Below are positions 11,192-21,141 of a DNA stretch of 64,000 nucleotides, piece by piece. Below the pieces are notes generated by a model, which saw only the letters and a list, made by a program, of their open reading frames with translations, did no database searches and had not been told where the DNA came from. Within the stretch, counting starts at the first letter, position 1, and every line of letters starts with the position of its first letter. This DNA comes from Lysinibacillus alkalisoli. Its GTDB lineage: Bacteria > Bacillota > Bacilli > Bacillales_A > Planococcaceae. A program made the translations under genes and the position numbers. The stretch spans positions 1 to 64,000 of the forward strand of contig NZ_BMJT01000008.1 of assembly GCF_014643595.1 (NCBI RefSeq), in the 5' to 3' direction.

Positions 11192-11944
11192 TTGAAGAAG
11201 AAACATCTTTGGATTATGTTGACGCTAATTTCTGCTACAATTCTGTTATCAGGTTGTACAGAATTTAATCAACCCATCTCAGCAGAGAGTGATGGATTTT
11301 GGAATAAATTCATCGTTTGGCCTCTTGTATCAGTAATTAAATATTTTGCTGATTTATTAGGTTCTTACGCTTGGGGTATTATCATTGTAACAATCATTAT
11401 TCGATTAGTGATTTTACCACTAATGATTAAACAAACGAAAAGTTCGAAAAAAATGCAAGAAGTGCAGCCTCAAATGCAAGCATTAAAAGAGAAATATGCT
11501 TCTAAAGATATGCAAACACAACAACAGTATCAACAAGAGATGATGAAGTTGATGTCTGAATCAGGTGTGAACCCATTAGCGGGTTGTTTGCCAATTCTTG
11601 TACAGATGCCAATTCTGATTGGTTTCTATCATGCCATTAGTCGTATGAATGCTACACCAGATGTATATGAACTAGGGAATTTCTTTATGTTCCCATTAGC
11701 AGAACCAAGTATTATTTTAGCTGTAACAGCAGGTCTTATTCAGTTTGTTGTATTACGAACTGGTCCAGCTATGAATAACATGAATCCTCAAATGAAAATG
11801 ATGATGTATATTATGCCATTTATGATTATGGGATTCGGTGCGGTACTACCAGCAGCATTGTCATTATATTGGGTTATTGGTAACTTATTTACATTTGTAC
11901 AAAACCTATTTATTTATAAACCTTGGATCAAAGAGAACAATTAA
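11192..11944 (+). CDS. yidC: Membrane protein insertase YidC (SpoIIIJ/MisCA type)
   Basis: YidC inserts and folds membrane proteins, alone or with Sec. The start is a TTG at 11192 six bases after GGAGGAAG, giving 250 residues. A lipoprotein signal with lipobox LLSGC follows, then five membrane segments of the YidC core. The conserved arginine lies in the first core segment (IIVTIIIRLVILPL), and the charged loop KSSKKMQEVQPQMQALKEKY comes next. It is followed closely by khpB, the normal partner. Only one yidC is seen in the window; a second paralogue may lie elsewhere. Confidence 0.96.
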   Translation: MKKKHLWIMLTLISATILLSGCTEFNQPISAESDGFWNKFIVWPLVSVIKYFADLLGSYAWGIIIVTIIIRLVILPLMIKQTKSSKKMQEVQPQMQALKEKYASKDMQTQQQYQQEMMKLMSESGVNPLAGCLPILVQMPILIGFYHAISRMNATPDVYELGNFFMFPLAEPSIILAVTAGLIQFVVLRTGPAMNNMNPQMKMMMYIMPFMIMGFGAVLPAALSLYWVIGNLFTFVQNLFIYKPWIKENN

Positions 11945-11963
11945 TTTGTTAGGAGCGAGGTAA

Positions 11964-12677
11964 GTGAAACAGATTACGCAAATAGGCGCTACTACAGAAG
12001 AAGCGATCTCATTAGCGTTACAAAAGCTTGGCGTTGCCCGTGATCAAGTAGATATTGAAATTGTGCAAGAAGGTAAAAAAGGATTTTTAGGGTTTGGTAC
12101 ACGCCCAGCAGAAATTATTGTAACGATTAAAGAACAACAAGTGGATGTTAAAGAAGTCACGATTCCCGAACTAAGTGAAAGCAACCAAATGGATACACAA
12201 ACAACTTTACCAGTAGCGGATGAAAAACCAACGTTCAAAGCCACTATTCAATACATAAAAAGTATTGCGGCAGAGATGGGTGTGTCAGATGTTGATATTT
12301 CGGTGACAGAAGACGGAAAACAAGTGTATTTTCAACTAGAGAGCTCTAAGGCAGCCCTATTAATTGGTAAGAGAGGGCAAACATTAAATGCATTACAACA
12401 ATTAGCTCAATTAATGTTAAATCAAGAAGTAAAACAATTTAAGGTAGCGCATATTAATGTTGGAGACTATCGAGAGAAGCGTAAATTAGCGTTAGAAGCA
12501 TTAGCGAATCGTATTGCAGATCGCGTTACAGTAACAGGAGATCGTCATTCGTTTGAAGCTATGCCATCTTATGAACGTAAAATTATGCATAATGTTTTAG
12601 CACATCGCATTGATGTTGAAACACACTCTGAAGGTAGAGAGCCAAATCGTTATCTTGTTGTTGAAAAAGTACAATAA
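11964..12677 (+). CDS. khpB: RNA-binding protein KhpB (Jag/SpoIIIJ-associated)
   Basis: KhpB is a cytoplasmic RNA-binding protein with three parts, all visible in the 237 residues: an N-terminal Jag domain (ISLALQKLGVARDQV, GKKGFLGFGTRPAEI), a KH domain with the GKRGQTLNALQQL motif (about 133-145), and an R3H domain containing RKLALEALANRIAD and the tail SYERKIMHNVLA. The start is a GTG at 11964 after AGGAGCGAGG. The gene lies 20 bases from yidC in the same operon. In related bacteria the protein affects cell wall growth and small-RNA biology. Confidence 0.93.
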   Translation: MKQITQIGATTEEAISLALQKLGVARDQVDIEIVQEGKKGFLGFGTRPAEIIVTIKEQQVDVKEVTIPELSESNQMDTQTTLPVADEKPTFKATIQYIKSIAAEMGVSDVDISVTEDGKQVYFQLESSKAALLIGKRGQTLNALQQLAQLMLNQEVKQFKVAHINVGDYREKRKLALEALANRIADRVTVTGDRHSFEAMPSYERKIMHNVLAHRIDVETHSEGREPNRYLVVEKVQ

Positions 12678-12691
12678 AGTATGAATTACTT

Positions 12692-12733
12692 AAACAGGTG
12701 GAAGATGTTTATGTCGCTTCCACCTGTTTTTTT
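12692..12733 (+). terminator. Terminator after khpB
   Basis: AAACAGGTGGAAG pairs with CTTCCACCTGTTT, followed by seven T. It ends the rpmH-rnpA-yidC-khpB cluster. Confidence 0.88.
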
Positions 12734-12855
12734 GTGCATAAAAAATACAATAGCGAAACTTTAGCTTTCAAAGAAATTATGCTATTCTTTTATGCTAGAT
12801 AGTGATGTGCGGAAAAAGTTACTCACATGTGGATAACTTGATGGGAGGAATAAAA

Positions 12856-14241
12856 ATGGACTTTGATACAATTGCAGCAATCTCCACACCAATGGGAGAA
12901 GGAGCAATTGCTATTGTGCGTTTAAGTGGTGATGAAGCTATAGCAATTGCCAATAAGGTATTTCAATCACCAAATCATAAAACGTTAATGGAACAACCTA
13001 CTCATACCATTCATTACGGGCATTTAATTGAGCCAACAACGGATGAAGTGGTGGAAGAGGTTATGCTGTCTTTAATGAAGGCGCCTAAAACATTTACACG
13101 TGAAGATGTAGTCGAAATTAATTGTCACGGTGGTTTGACATCTGTTAATCGTGTGTTGCAACTAGTGTTGAAAAATGGTGCAAGATTAGCAGAACCAGGT
13201 GAATTTACGAAACGAGCATTTTTAAATGGCCGTATAGATTTATCGCAAGCTGAAGCAGTGATGGATTTAATTCGAGCAAAGACAGATCGTGCAATGAATG
13301 TAGCATTAAATCAAATGGATGGTAAATTGTCACGGCTAATTCAAAATTTAAGGCAAGCATTACTTGAGACGTTAGCTCAAGTTGAGGTTAATATTGACTA
13401 CCCTGAGTATGATGATGTGGAAGAGATGACAATACCTGTGTTGCTTGAAAAATGTGGTTGGGTAAAAGATGAAATTGAAAAATTGCTACAAACTTCTTCA
13501 CAGGGTAAAATTTTAAGAGAAGGTTTATCCACAGTTATTATTGGTCGCCCTAATGTGGGTAAATCATCTTTACTCAATAGTTTAGTACAAGAAAATAAGG
13601 CAATAGTTACAGATATTGCAGGTACAACACGAGATATTATTGAGGAGTATGTAAATGTACGTGGTGTCCCCTTGCGCTTAGTAGATACAGCAGGTATTCG
13701 TGAAACAGAAGACATTGTAGAGCGTATTGGTGTTGAGCGATCAAGACAAGTGTTAAAAGAGGCAGACCTTATTTTATTTGTATTGAATGGTGCAGAGCCA
13801 TTAACAAATGAAGACCGTTTGTTGTTTGAGACGATTCAAAATATGAATTATATTGTGGTCATTAATAAAACCGATTTACCACAGCAACTAAATAAACAAA
13901 CAGTAGAAGAGTTAGCATTAGGGCAACGTATCGTGGCCACGTCGTTATTAGAAGAGCAAGGTGTGATAGATTTAGAGGAAGCTATTGCGTCTTTATTTTT
14001 TGAAGGACAAGTAGAAGCAGGCGATATGACGTACGTCTCAAACGCACGTCATATTGCGTTATTACATCAAGCTAAAGCGACTATTGAAGATGCATTATTT
14101 GCAGCGAATTCAGGTGTTCCAGTTGACATGATACAAATTGATGTAACGAGAACATGGGAAATTCTTGGCGAGATTATTGGAGATACAGTAGAGGAAAGTT
14201 TAATTAATCAGTTGTTTTCACAGTTTTGTTTAGGGAAATAA
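12856..14241 (+). CDS. mnmE: tRNA modification GTPase MnmE
   Basis: With MnmG, MnmE installs the cmnm5 group on wobble U34 of tRNA. The start is the ATG at 12856 five bases after GGGAGGAA; the open frame reaches 18 codons further up without homology. The 461 residues show the N-terminal tetrahydrofolate-binding domain ([20 protein letters not shown]), a G domain inserted in a helical domain ([24 protein letters not shown]) and the C-terminal FCLGK with the catalytic cysteine. Perfect DnaA boxes occur just upstream (12828-12836) and inside it (13525-13533). Confidence 0.97.
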   Translation: MDFDTIAAISTPMGEGAIAIVRLSGDEAIAIANKVFQSPNHKTLMEQPTHTIHYGHLIEPTTDEVVEEVMLSLMKAPKTFTREDVVEINCHGGLTSVNRVLQLVLKNGARLAEPGEFTKRAFLNGRIDLSQAEAVMDLIRAKTDRAMNVALNQMDGKLSRLIQNLRQALLETLAQVEVNIDYPEYDDVEEMTIPVLLEKCGWVKDEIEKLLQTSSQGKILREGLSTVIIGRPNVGKSSLLNSLVQENKAIVTDIAGTTRDIIEEYVNVRGVPLRLVDTAGIRETEDIVERIGVERSRQVLKEADLILFVLNGAEPLTNEDRLLFETIQNMNYIVVINKTDLPQQLNKQTVEELALGQRIVATSLLEEQGVIDLEEAIASLFFEGQVEAGDMTYVSNARHIALLHQAKATIEDALFAANSGVPVDMIQIDVTRTWEILGEIIGDTVEESLINQLFSQFCLGK

Positions 14242-14268
14242 TCTTAATACAGAGAGGAAGATACGAGC

Positions 14269-16167
14269 ATGCCAACAAAATTCGAGGCAGGCACGTTTGA
14301 TGTCATTGTTATAGGTGCGGGTCATGCAGGTGCAGAAGCGGCTTATGCAGCAGCAAAAATGGGTGCTAATACATTAATGTTAACGATTAACTTAGATATG
14401 ATTGCATTTATGCCATGTAACCCTTCTATAGGGGGCCCAGCTAAAGGAATTGTCGTACGTGAAATTGATGCTATGGGCGGTCTAATGGCGAAAGTTATTG
14501 ATAAAACACATATCCAAATGCGTATGTTAAACACAGGCAAAGGTCCAGCTGTAAGAGCATTGCGTGCTCAGGCAGATAAAGTGTTATATCAACAAGAAGT
14601 AAAACGTATATTAGAAGAACAAGAGAATTTAAAAATCCATCAAGCAATGGTAGAAGAATTAATTGTAGAAGACGAAGAAGTGCAAGGTGTTATTACGCAA
14701 ATTGGTGCCATTTACCGTGCCAAAAAAGTAATTGTGACAACAGGTACATTTTTACGTGGTGAAATTATTATTGGCGATATTAAGTATTCAAGTGGGCCGA
14801 ATAATCAACAGCCATCAATCAAATTGGCAGATAGCATTAAAGATTTAGGTTTTGATATGGTGCGTTTTAAAACAGGTACACCACCCCGAGTGAATAATCG
14901 CACGATTGATTATAGTAAAACAGAGATCCAACCAGGTGACGATGTACCACGAGCATTCAGTTTTGAAACAACAGACTTTATTATGGATCAATTACCTTGT
15001 TGGTTAACATACACTAGTGCAGAAACACATGAAATTATTGAAGAGAATTTACATTTATCGCCTATGTATTCGGGTATGATTAAAGGTAAGGGACCTCGTT
15101 ACTGTCCATCGATTGAAGATAAAATTGTGCGCTTTAATGATAAACCACGTCATCAAATCTTTTTGGAGCCTGAGGGCCGCAATACGAGAGAAGTTTATGT
15201 ACAAGGGTTATCCACAAGTTTACCTGAACATGTGCAACATCGTTTAATTGCCTCTGTCCCTGGGTTAGAAAAGGCAGAGATGATGAGGGCTGGCTATGCG
15301 ATTGAGTATGATGCTATCGTATCCACGCAATTATGGCCAACATTAGAAACGAAAAAGATTAAAAGTTTATATACAGCAGGTCAAATCAATGGGACGTCAG
15401 GTTACGAAGAAGCGGCTGCTCAAGGTTTAATGGCTGGTATTAATGCAGCGGCAAGTATTTTTAATCGTGAGGAAGTTATTTTAAGTCGCTCTGAAGCATA
15501 TATTGGTGTGTTAATTGATGATTTAGTGACAAAAGGAACAAGTGAACCATACCGCTTATTAACATCGCGAGCAGAGTATCGTTTATTATTACGTCATGAT
15601 AATGCCGATATGCGCTTAACAGAGATCGGTTATCAAGTAGGTTTATTATCCACAGAGCGTTATGCAGCATTTAAAGAGAAGAAACGCCAAGTTGAAGCGG
15701 AAATTGAACGTTTACGTCACACAATTATTAAACCTAATCAAAAGACACAAGATGCAATCACAACAGCAGGTGGTACAATATTAAAAGATGGCATTTGGGC
15801 GGCTGACTTATTAAAACGTCCAGAAATGCACTATGATGTGGTGGCAGCGCTAATGACTGAACAAGCACCTGAATCCTATTCAGAAGAAGTTAAAGAGCAA
15901 ATTGAAATTCAATTAAAGTATGAAGGTTATATCGAAAAGGCATTACATCAAGTGGAGAAATTGCGCAAAATGGAAGGTAAGAAAATTCCTGAAAATATTG
16001 ATTATGATGCCATTTCAGGTTTAGCTACAGAAGCAAGACAACACTTGAAAGAAGTGCAGCCACTAACATTGGCACAAGCTTCACGCATAGGCGGTGTAAA
16101 TCCTGCTGATATCTCTATTTTATTAGTCTATTTAGAACAAGGTAAAATTGCACGCATTCAAGCATGA
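14269..16167 (+). CDS. mnmG: tRNA uridine-5-carboxymethylaminomethyl modification enzyme MnmG (GidA)
   Basis: MnmG is the FAD- and NADH-dependent partner of MnmE. The 632-residue protein begins with the FAD-binding Rossmann motif [14 protein letters not shown], then [11 protein letters not shown] and the conserved TGTFLRGEI and [11 protein letters not shown] stretches. The C-terminal helical region binds MnmE. The ATG follows AGAGGAAG. It lies 27 bases after mnmE in the normal mnmE-mnmG-rsmG order. It contains two perfect DnaA boxes (15208-15216, 15646-15654), which are discussed in the findings. Confidence 0.98.
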   Translation: MPTKFEAGTFDVIVIGAGHAGAEAAYAAAKMGANTLMLTINLDMIAFMPCNPSIGGPAKGIVVREIDAMGGLMAKVIDKTHIQMRMLNTGKGPAVRALRAQADKVLYQQEVKRILEEQENLKIHQAMVEELIVEDEEVQGVITQIGAIYRAKKVIVTTGTFLRGEIIIGDIKYSSGPNNQQPSIKLADSIKDLGFDMVRFKTGTPPRVNNRTIDYSKTEIQPGDDVPRAFSFETTDFIMDQLPCWLTYTSAETHEIIEENLHLSPMYSGMIKGKGPRYCPSIEDKIVRFNDKPRHQIFLEPEGRNTREVYVQGLSTSLPEHVQHRLIASVPGLEKAEMMRAGYAIEYDAIVSTQLWPTLETKKIKSLYTAGQINGTSGYEEAAAQGLMAGINAAASIFNREEVILSRSEAYIGVLIDDLVTKGTSEPYRLLTSRAEYRLLLRHDNADMRLTEIGYQVGLLSTERYAAFKEKKRQVEAEIERLRHTIIKPNQKTQDAITTAGGTILKDGIWAADLLKRPEMHYDVVAALMTEQAPESYSEEVKEQIEIQLKYEGYIEKALHQVEKLRKMEGKKIPENIDYDAISGLATEARQHLKEVQPLTLAQASRIGGVNPADISILLVYLEQGKIARIQA

Positions 16168-16177
16168 GTGCATAAAT

Positions 16178-16210
16178 AGGGCGAGCCATTAAGCTCGCCT
16201 TCTATTTTAT
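16178..16210 (+). terminator. Hairpin between mnmG and rsmG
   Basis: AGGGCGAGC pairs with GCTCGCCTT over a six-base loop, followed by TCTATTTTATT. It is terminator-like but the T-run is interrupted, so it probably reduces rather than ends transcription into rsmG. Confidence 0.6.
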
Positions 16211-16225
16211 TAAAGGAGTAAAGGT

Positions 16226-16942
16226 ATGAACGAACAACAATTTATTATAGCGCTTCGCGATAAAGGAATTGATTTAACAGATAACCAAATCCAACAATTT
16301 CGTACGTATTTGCAATTGCTTGTTGAGTGGAATGAGAAAATGAATTTAACAGCGATTACCGATTTAGAGGGTGTTTATTTAAAGCATTTTTATGATTCAA
16401 TCAGCACGGCTTTTTATTTTGATTTTACAAAAGTGACAACTGTTTGTGATGTAGGAGCTGGAGCTGGTTTTCCAAGTATTCCAATTAAAATTTGTTATCC
16501 ACATTTACACATTACAATTGTGGACTCTTTAAATAAACGCATTACCTTTTTAGAGCATTTAAGTGAGTCTTTGGCGTTAACAAATACACAATTTGTACAT
16601 GCGCGAGCAGAAGAGTTTGGTCAAAATAATACGTATCGAGAAAGTTTTGATGTAGTAACCGCTAGAGCAGTAGCACGCTTAAGTGTATTAACAGAGCTTT
16701 GTGTGCCATTAGTTAAACCAAAAGGGCAATTTGTGGCTTTAAAAGCTGCAGCAGGAGCAGAAGAATTACAAGATGCAAAGAAGGCAATACATGTACTTGG
16801 TGTAGAACTAAAACAAGCATACGAATTTGAGTTACCAACAGAAAATAGTGAACGAACATTGTATATCTTTGATAAAATAAAACAAACACCGAAGAAATAC
16901 CCACGTAAACCAGGAACACCTAATAAAACACCAATCCAATAA
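16226..16942 (+). CDS. rsmG: 16S rRNA (guanine-N7) methyltransferase RsmG (GidB)
   Basis: RsmG methylates G527 of 16S rRNA with S-adenosylmethionine; loss confers low-level streptomycin resistance in several bacteria. The 238-residue protein shows the SAM-binding loop [17 protein letters not shown] (about 73-89), the NEKMNLTAI motif near residue 38 and TARAVARL in the core. The ATG follows AAAGGAG. The C-terminal tail is basic ([12 protein letters not shown]). It contains one perfect DnaA box (16495-16503). The next gene is noc, as in Bacillus. Confidence 0.96.
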   Translation: MNEQQFIIALRDKGIDLTDNQIQQFRTYLQLLVEWNEKMNLTAITDLEGVYLKHFYDSISTAFYFDFTKVTTVCDVGAGAGFPSIPIKICYPHLHITIVDSLNKRITFLEHLSESLALTNTQFVHARAEEFGQNNTYRESFDVVTARAVARLSVLTELCVPLVKPKGQFVALKAAAGAEELQDAKKAIHVLGVELKQAYEFELPTENSERTLYIFDKIKQTPKKYPRKPGTPNKTPIQ

Positions 16943-17021
16943 ATCTTAAGTATGTACATTTGTTAAGGAATCCGAAATAATAAGGGAAGACAGATAGCTT
17001 CTTAAAGGTGGTGCCATTTGG

Positions 17022-17888
17022 ATGAAGAGTCCATTTTCACGTTTTTTTGGAGGCGGTAAAGAAGAGCCAACAAAAAGTGAAGAAGCGGTGAATGAAGCAG
17101 AAAAGGTTTTACATATCGCCATTGATAGTATTGTGCCAAATCGCTTCCAACCGCGTACAATTTTTGATGATGAAAAGATCGAAGAATTAGCAAGAACAAT
17201 TCAAACACACGGTATTATTCAACCTATTGTTGTGCGCCGTATGGAAAATGAACGATATGAAATTATTGCTGGTGAGCGTCGTTATAGAGCTATGAAAAAA
17301 CTCGCATGGGCAGAAGTGCCTGCCATTGTTAGAGATATGAATGATAAAGAAACAGCATCTGTAGCCTTAATTGAAAACTTACAACGTGAAGAATTAACAG
17401 CAATTGAAGAGGCGCTTGCTTATCAACAATTGCTAGAGTTACATGGTCTAACACAGGAGGCATTAGCGCAACGTTTGGGTAAAGGACAATCGACAGTAGC
17501 TAATAAATTACGCTTATTAAAATTACCTCAAACTGTACAAGATGCTATTTTACAACGTGAGATTACTGAACGGCATGCAAGAGCGCTTATTACAGCTAAA
17601 GATGAAACATTGCAAGTGGTACTGTTAGGGCAAATTAAAGAAAATGGCTGGAATGTTCGCCAATTAGAAGAACATATTCAAACCTTGTTACACAGTGGTG
17701 AAGAACCCAAGGTTGTAAAGAAGAAACCGCGACGCAAGGCAGTGAGCCGAGATGTTAGGATTGCATTAAATACGATTAAACAATCATTAACGATGGTTCA
17801 AGATAGCGGAATTACTGTAAAAACCGAAGAAGAAGATACAGAGGAATACTATCAAATCACGGTTAAAATACCTAAAAAGAAGAAGTAA
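17022..17888 (+). CDS. noc: Nucleoid occlusion protein Noc
   Basis: Noc binds its own DNA sites and the membrane, and keeps the division septum off the nucleoid. This 288-residue ParB relative begins [14 protein letters not shown], matching the amphipathic membrane-targeting helix of B. subtilis Noc. It has the ParB/Noc CTPase motif GERRYRA (84-90), ENLQREE (118-124) and the DNA-binding helix-turn-helix [20 protein letters not shown] (143-162). It ends with a C-terminal dimerisation domain. It follows rsmG, the standard location. A Noc-site-like palindrome occurs at 31216-31229. Confidence 0.94.
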   Translation: MKSPFSRFFGGGKEEPTKSEEAVNEAEKVLHIAIDSIVPNRFQPRTIFDDEKIEELARTIQTHGIIQPIVVRRMENERYEIIAGERRYRAMKKLAWAEVPAIVRDMNDKETASVALIENLQREELTAIEEALAYQQLLELHGLTQEALAQRLGKGQSTVANKLRLLKLPQTVQDAILQREITERHARALITAKDETLQVVLLGQIKENGWNVRQLEEHIQTLLHSGEEPKVVKKKPRRKAVSRDVRIALNTIKQSLTMVQDSGITVKTEEEDTEEYYQITVKIPKKKK

Positions 17889-17905
17889 GAGCATTGCTCT
17901 TTGGC

Positions 17906-17944
17906 AAGTCGATAAGGTCGCAATGTGACTTTATCGGCTTTTTA
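17906..17944 (+). terminator. Terminator after noc
   Basis: A 14-bp stem (17906-17919 with 17927-17940, two G-U pairs) is followed by a T-rich run. It separates noc from parB and fills most of the gap where parA would be expected. Confidence 0.82.
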
Positions 17945-17997
17945 TATTCGTGTTATTCTTAAATTTGCTAAAATAAAGAGACTGCGGAGGTGATGCA

Positions 17998-18825
17998 ATG
18001 GACAAACTAACAACAGGGGCAAATGCCTTTTTCAATGACAAACAAGTAGCGTCAAGAGAAGAGTTAACTATGATAAATTGTCGTTTATTATTACCTAATC
18101 CATTCCAACCACGAAAACAGTTTGATGACATCGCTTTACGTGAATTGGCGCAATCGATTGAAACATATGGTATTTTGCAGCCTATTATTGTTCGAAAAAA
18201 AGGAAAGCGTTATGAGATTTTGGCAGGGGAGCGTAGATTCCGTGCAGCACAACAGGCTGGTTTGACAGAAGTACCTGTCATTATAAAAGAGTTTTCAGAA
18301 GCTGAGATGATGGAGCTTGCTTTGCTTGAAAATTTGCAGCGTGAAAACTTAACACCTATTGAAGAGGCTCAGGCTTACGAATTATTAATGCGTCACTTAC
18401 ATTTGACACAAGAGCAAATTGCAGAACGCGTAGGTAAAAGTAGACCTCATATTGCGAATCATTTACGCTTATTAAAGTTACCATTACAAGTACGACAACA
18501 AATTGATGATGGCTTATTGACGATGGGGCATGGTCGCGCATTAGCTAGCATTAAATCTGCCGTAAAAATTGAGGAGTTTGCAAAAATAGCTGTGGAACGT
18601 CAGTTGAGTGTACGCCAAATGGAACAAATTGTACAAAAATATCATCAAGGTGTGAAGCCTGTTGTAAGTGACGTGTACTTGAAGGATTTAGAAAATCAAT
18701 TGAGAGAACAATTAGGCACAAAAATTGTTTTACAAAGAAAAAAAGAAAAGGGCAGTTTGACCATTGATTTTTATTCGGATGATGAGTTGCACGAGTTAGT
18801 CGCGCTGTTAATGAGAAAGGAGTAA
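17998..18825 (+). CDS. parB: Chromosome partitioning protein ParB (Spo0J)
   Basis: ParB is a CTP-dependent clamp that loads at parS and recruits SMC to the origin. The 275 residues contain LLPNPFQPRK (31-40), the CTP-binding GERRFRA (77-83), ENLQREN (111-117) and the helix-turn-helix LTQEQIAERVGKSRPHIANH, followed by a C-terminal dimer domain. The ATG has GGAGGTGAT upstream. The N-terminus reads MDKLTTGANAFF where Spo0J proteins have a lysine-bearing LGKG-x-x-ALF segment that stimulates the ATPase ParA. No parA gene lies between noc and parB. A parS-like site occurs in recF. ParB identity is firm; loss of the ParA interaction is inferred. Confidence 0.94.
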   Translation: MDKLTTGANAFFNDKQVASREELTMINCRLLLPNPFQPRKQFDDIALRELAQSIETYGILQPIIVRKKGKRYEILAGERRFRAAQQAGLTEVPVIIKEFSEAEMMELALLENLQRENLTPIEEAQAYELLMRHLHLTQEQIAERVGKSRPHIANHLRLLKLPLQVRQQIDDGLLTMGHGRALASIKSAVKIEEFAKIAVERQLSVRQMEQIVQKYHQGVKPVVSDVYLKDLENQLREQLGTKIVLQRKKEKGSLTIDFYSDDELHELVALLMRKE

Positions 18826-18828
18826 TGT

Positions 18829-19713
18829 ATGAAGTTTTTTGAAGCATTCAAAAAGAAATTTCTTGACCAAGTCACCTCTGAAACTTTTTGGGATGGCGTA
18901 TTAGAAAGCAGTATGAAAATTATTTTAATTATTATTGCTTCATGGGTTATTGTAAAAATAGGGCATTTTATTATTCAAAAGGCTTTTCGGCTACGTGTTA
19001 ATATTCCTTTACAACAGTCAGAACGTCGCCAAAGAACGATTGAACGCTTGTTACAGAGTGTAATCTCCTATGTTGTTTATTTCTCAGCACTTATTGCGAT
19101 ATTATCTGAGATTGGATTAAATATATCCGGTTTATTAGCAGGAGCGGGGATTGCAGGTTTAGCTATTGGTTTTGGTGCACAGAGTCTTGTTAAAGACGTT
19201 ATTACGGGGTTCTTTATTATTTTTGAAGATCAGTTTGGTGTAGGCGATTATGTACAAGTGAATGGTCAAGAAGGTACGGTATTAGAAATTGGCTTACGTA
19301 CTACAAAAATAAAGGGATTGTATGGTGAAACGCATATTATTCCAAATGGTTTAATTGCAGAAGTCGTCAATTATTCCTTGTCCAATTCCGTTGCGTATAT
19401 TGACTTTAATGTCATTGCCTCTGCTGATTTACAACGTGTAGAAAAAATTATTACCGATTATTTAGAAACATTGCCAAGTAAGAATGAAAATATTGTAGGC
19501 AATCCTGCTTTTTTAGGCGTACAAAATGTAGTGGGTGGCGAAATCACTTTGCGTGTTACAGCAGAAACATTGCCCTTGCAGCATTACGGCGTTGCACGTA
19601 TGATTCGTCAAGATTTAGTTGAATTATTTGAGCAAAATCACATCCCTTTACCATATCCGAATATGGTAATTTACGATCAAGATTTGCTGTTAAAAAGAAA
19701 AGGAGAAGCGTAA
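18829..19713 (+). CDS. mscS: Small-conductance mechanosensitive channel (MscS family)
   Basis: This membrane channel releases solutes on hypo-osmotic shock. The 294-residue protein has an N-terminal amphipathic stretch and three membrane helices. The pore helix is LLAGAGIAGLAIGFGAQSLV (about 103-122), the glycine/alanine-rich TM3 typical of MscS. The beta domain FEDQFGVGDYVQVNGQEGTV and a C-terminal vestibule follow. The ATG lies three bases from the parB stop, so the genes are probably co-transcribed; an MscS gene beside parB is common in Bacilli. Confidence 0.94.
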   Translation: MKFFEAFKKKFLDQVTSETFWDGVLESSMKIILIIIASWVIVKIGHFIIQKAFRLRVNIPLQQSERRQRTIERLLQSVISYVVYFSALIAILSEIGLNISGLLAGAGIAGLAIGFGAQSLVKDVITGFFIIFEDQFGVGDYVQVNGQEGTVLEIGLRTTKIKGLYGETHIIPNGLIAEVVNYSLSNSVAYIDFNVIASADLQRVEKIITDYLETLPSKNENIVGNPAFLGVQNVVGGEITLRVTAETLPLQHYGVARMIRQDLVELFEQNHIPLPYPNMVIYDQDLLLKRKGEA

Positions 19714-19904
19714 TGGAAAAAGTATTTCACTTAAATGATGTTGTCGAAATGAAGAAGCCACATCCTTGTGGCACAAATGCTTGGAAAATTATTCGTATGG
19801 GTGCTGATATTCGCATTAAATGTGAAGGTTGTCAGCATAGTGTAATGATACCTAGACGAGAATTTGAAAAGAAAATGAAAAAAGTGATTTCAAGTACAGT
19901 ATAA
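19713..19904 (+). CDS. DUF951 family small protein
   Basis: This 63-residue protein belongs to the DUF951 family (YyzM in B. subtilis), found between the MscS gene and ychF in many Bacilli. It shows DVVEMKKPHPCGTNAWKI, then GADIRIKCEGC and PRREFEKK. The cysteines C24, C43 and C46 with nearby histidines suggest metal or nucleic-acid binding, but the function is unknown. Its start overlaps the last base of mscS, so translation is probably coupled. Confidence 0.9.
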   Translation: MEKVFHLNDVVEMKKPHPCGTNAWKIIRMGADIRIKCEGCQHSVMIPRREFEKKMKKVISSTV

Positions 19905-19984
19905 GTCGATTAGACTTTTAAGCAGTTAATCACTATAATAAGACAGAATTAATAGACTAGAAAATGAGGAAGGTTGTGTCTTTC

Positions 19985-21085
19985 ATGGCATTAACAGCAG
20001 GAATCGTAGGTTTGCCAAATGTGGGGAAATCTACATTATTTAATGCAATTACAAAAGCGGGAGCACTTGCAGCAAACTACCCATTCGCAACAATTGACCC
20101 GAATGTTGGGATTGTAGAAGTTCCAGATGCACGTTTAGATAAATTAACAGAATTAGTTGAACCAAAAAAGACAGTGCCAACAGCTTTTGAATTTACAGAT
20201 ATCGCAGGCATTGTAAAAGGAGCTTCTAAAGGCGAGGGCTTAGGGAACAAATTTTTAGCTCATATTCGTGAAGTTGATGCGATTTGTCAGGTTGTACGTT
20301 GTTTTGAAGATGAGAATATTACGCATGTTTCAGGCTCTGTTAATCCTATTGATGATATCGAAGTCATTAATTTAGAGCTGATTTTAGCAGACTTAGAGTC
20401 TGTGGAAAAACGTTATCAACGTGTGGAAAAAATGGCGCGTCAAAAAGATAAAGAAGCGCTAGGAGAAGAGCCAATTTTACGCAAGATTAAAGAAGCGCTA
20501 GAAAATGAAAAGCCTGCGCGTTCTGTTGAATTAACAGAAGACGAGCTTAAAGTTGTAAAAGGGCTTCACTTATTAACAATTAAACCAATGCTATATGTAG
20601 CTAATGTTTCAGAAGATGAAGTGGCTGAAGCTGACCAAAATAAATATGTGCAACAAGTTCGTACATATGCAGAAGCGGAAGGCGCACAAGTTATTACAAT
20701 TTGTGCTCGTATTGAAGAAGAAATTTCGGAATTAGATGACGATGAGAAGGCTATGTTCCTAGAGGAGTTAGGTATTCAAGAATCAGGTTTAGACCAATTG
20801 ATTCGGGCAGCCTATGATTTATTAGGCTTAGCAACATATTTCACAGCAGGTGTGCAAGAAGTACGCGCATGGACTTTCCGCAAAGGGATGAAAGCACCAC
20901 AATGTGCAGGTGTTATCCACACTGATTTTGAAAGAGGATTTATCCGTGCAGAGACAGTAGCCTATGATGACCTAGTTGAATTAGGCTCAATGCCAGCAGC
21001 AAAAGAGGCAGGTAAAGTGCGTTTAGAAGGTAAAGAGTATGTCGTACAAGACGGCGATGTGATGTTATTCCGTTTTAATGTTTAA
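19985..21085 (+). CDS. ychF: Redox-regulated ribosome-binding ATPase YchF (EngD)
   Basis: YchF is an OBG-family P-loop protein that prefers ATP and binds ribosomes. I start it at the ATG at 19985 (MALTAGIVGLPNVGKS), giving 366 residues as in B. subtilis; an open frame begins seven codons earlier, but GAGGAAGG lies between. Motifs: G1 GLPNVGKST, the switch sequence DIAGIVKGASKGEGLGNKF, and NVSEDEV in place of the GTP-specificity NKxD. A TGS-like domain ends the protein (GKEYVVQDGDVMLFRFNV). A perfect DnaA box lies within it (20913-20921). Confidence 0.97.
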   Translation: MALTAGIVGLPNVGKSTLFNAITKAGALAANYPFATIDPNVGIVEVPDARLDKLTELVEPKKTVPTAFEFTDIAGIVKGASKGEGLGNKFLAHIREVDAICQVVRCFEDENITHVSGSVNPIDDIEVINLELILADLESVEKRYQRVEKMARQKDKEALGEEPILRKIKEALENEKPARSVELTEDELKVVKGLHLLTIKPMLYVANVSEDEVAEADQNKYVQQVRTYAEAEGAQVITICARIEEEISELDDDEKAMFLEELGIQESGLDQLIRAAYDLLGLATYFTAGVQEVRAWTFRKGMKAPQCAGVIHTDFERGFIRAETVAYDDLVELGSMPAAKEAGKVRLEGKEYVVQDGDVMLFRFNV

Positions 21086-21097
21086 AAAGTAAGCTAT

Positions 21098-21141
21098 AAA
21101 AAGTGGCAAAGGGAAATATTATTTCCCTTTGCCACTTTTTT
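21098..21141. terminator. Bidirectional terminator between ychF and the DUF3267 gene; copy 1 of a repeated hairpin
   Basis: AAGTGGCAAAGGGAAAT pairs perfectly with ATTTCCCTTTGCCACTT around a three-base loop, with A and T tails on both sides. It serves ychF and the convergent gene. Its arm AGTGGYAAAGGGA recurs at 39609 and 46771. Confidence 0.92.
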
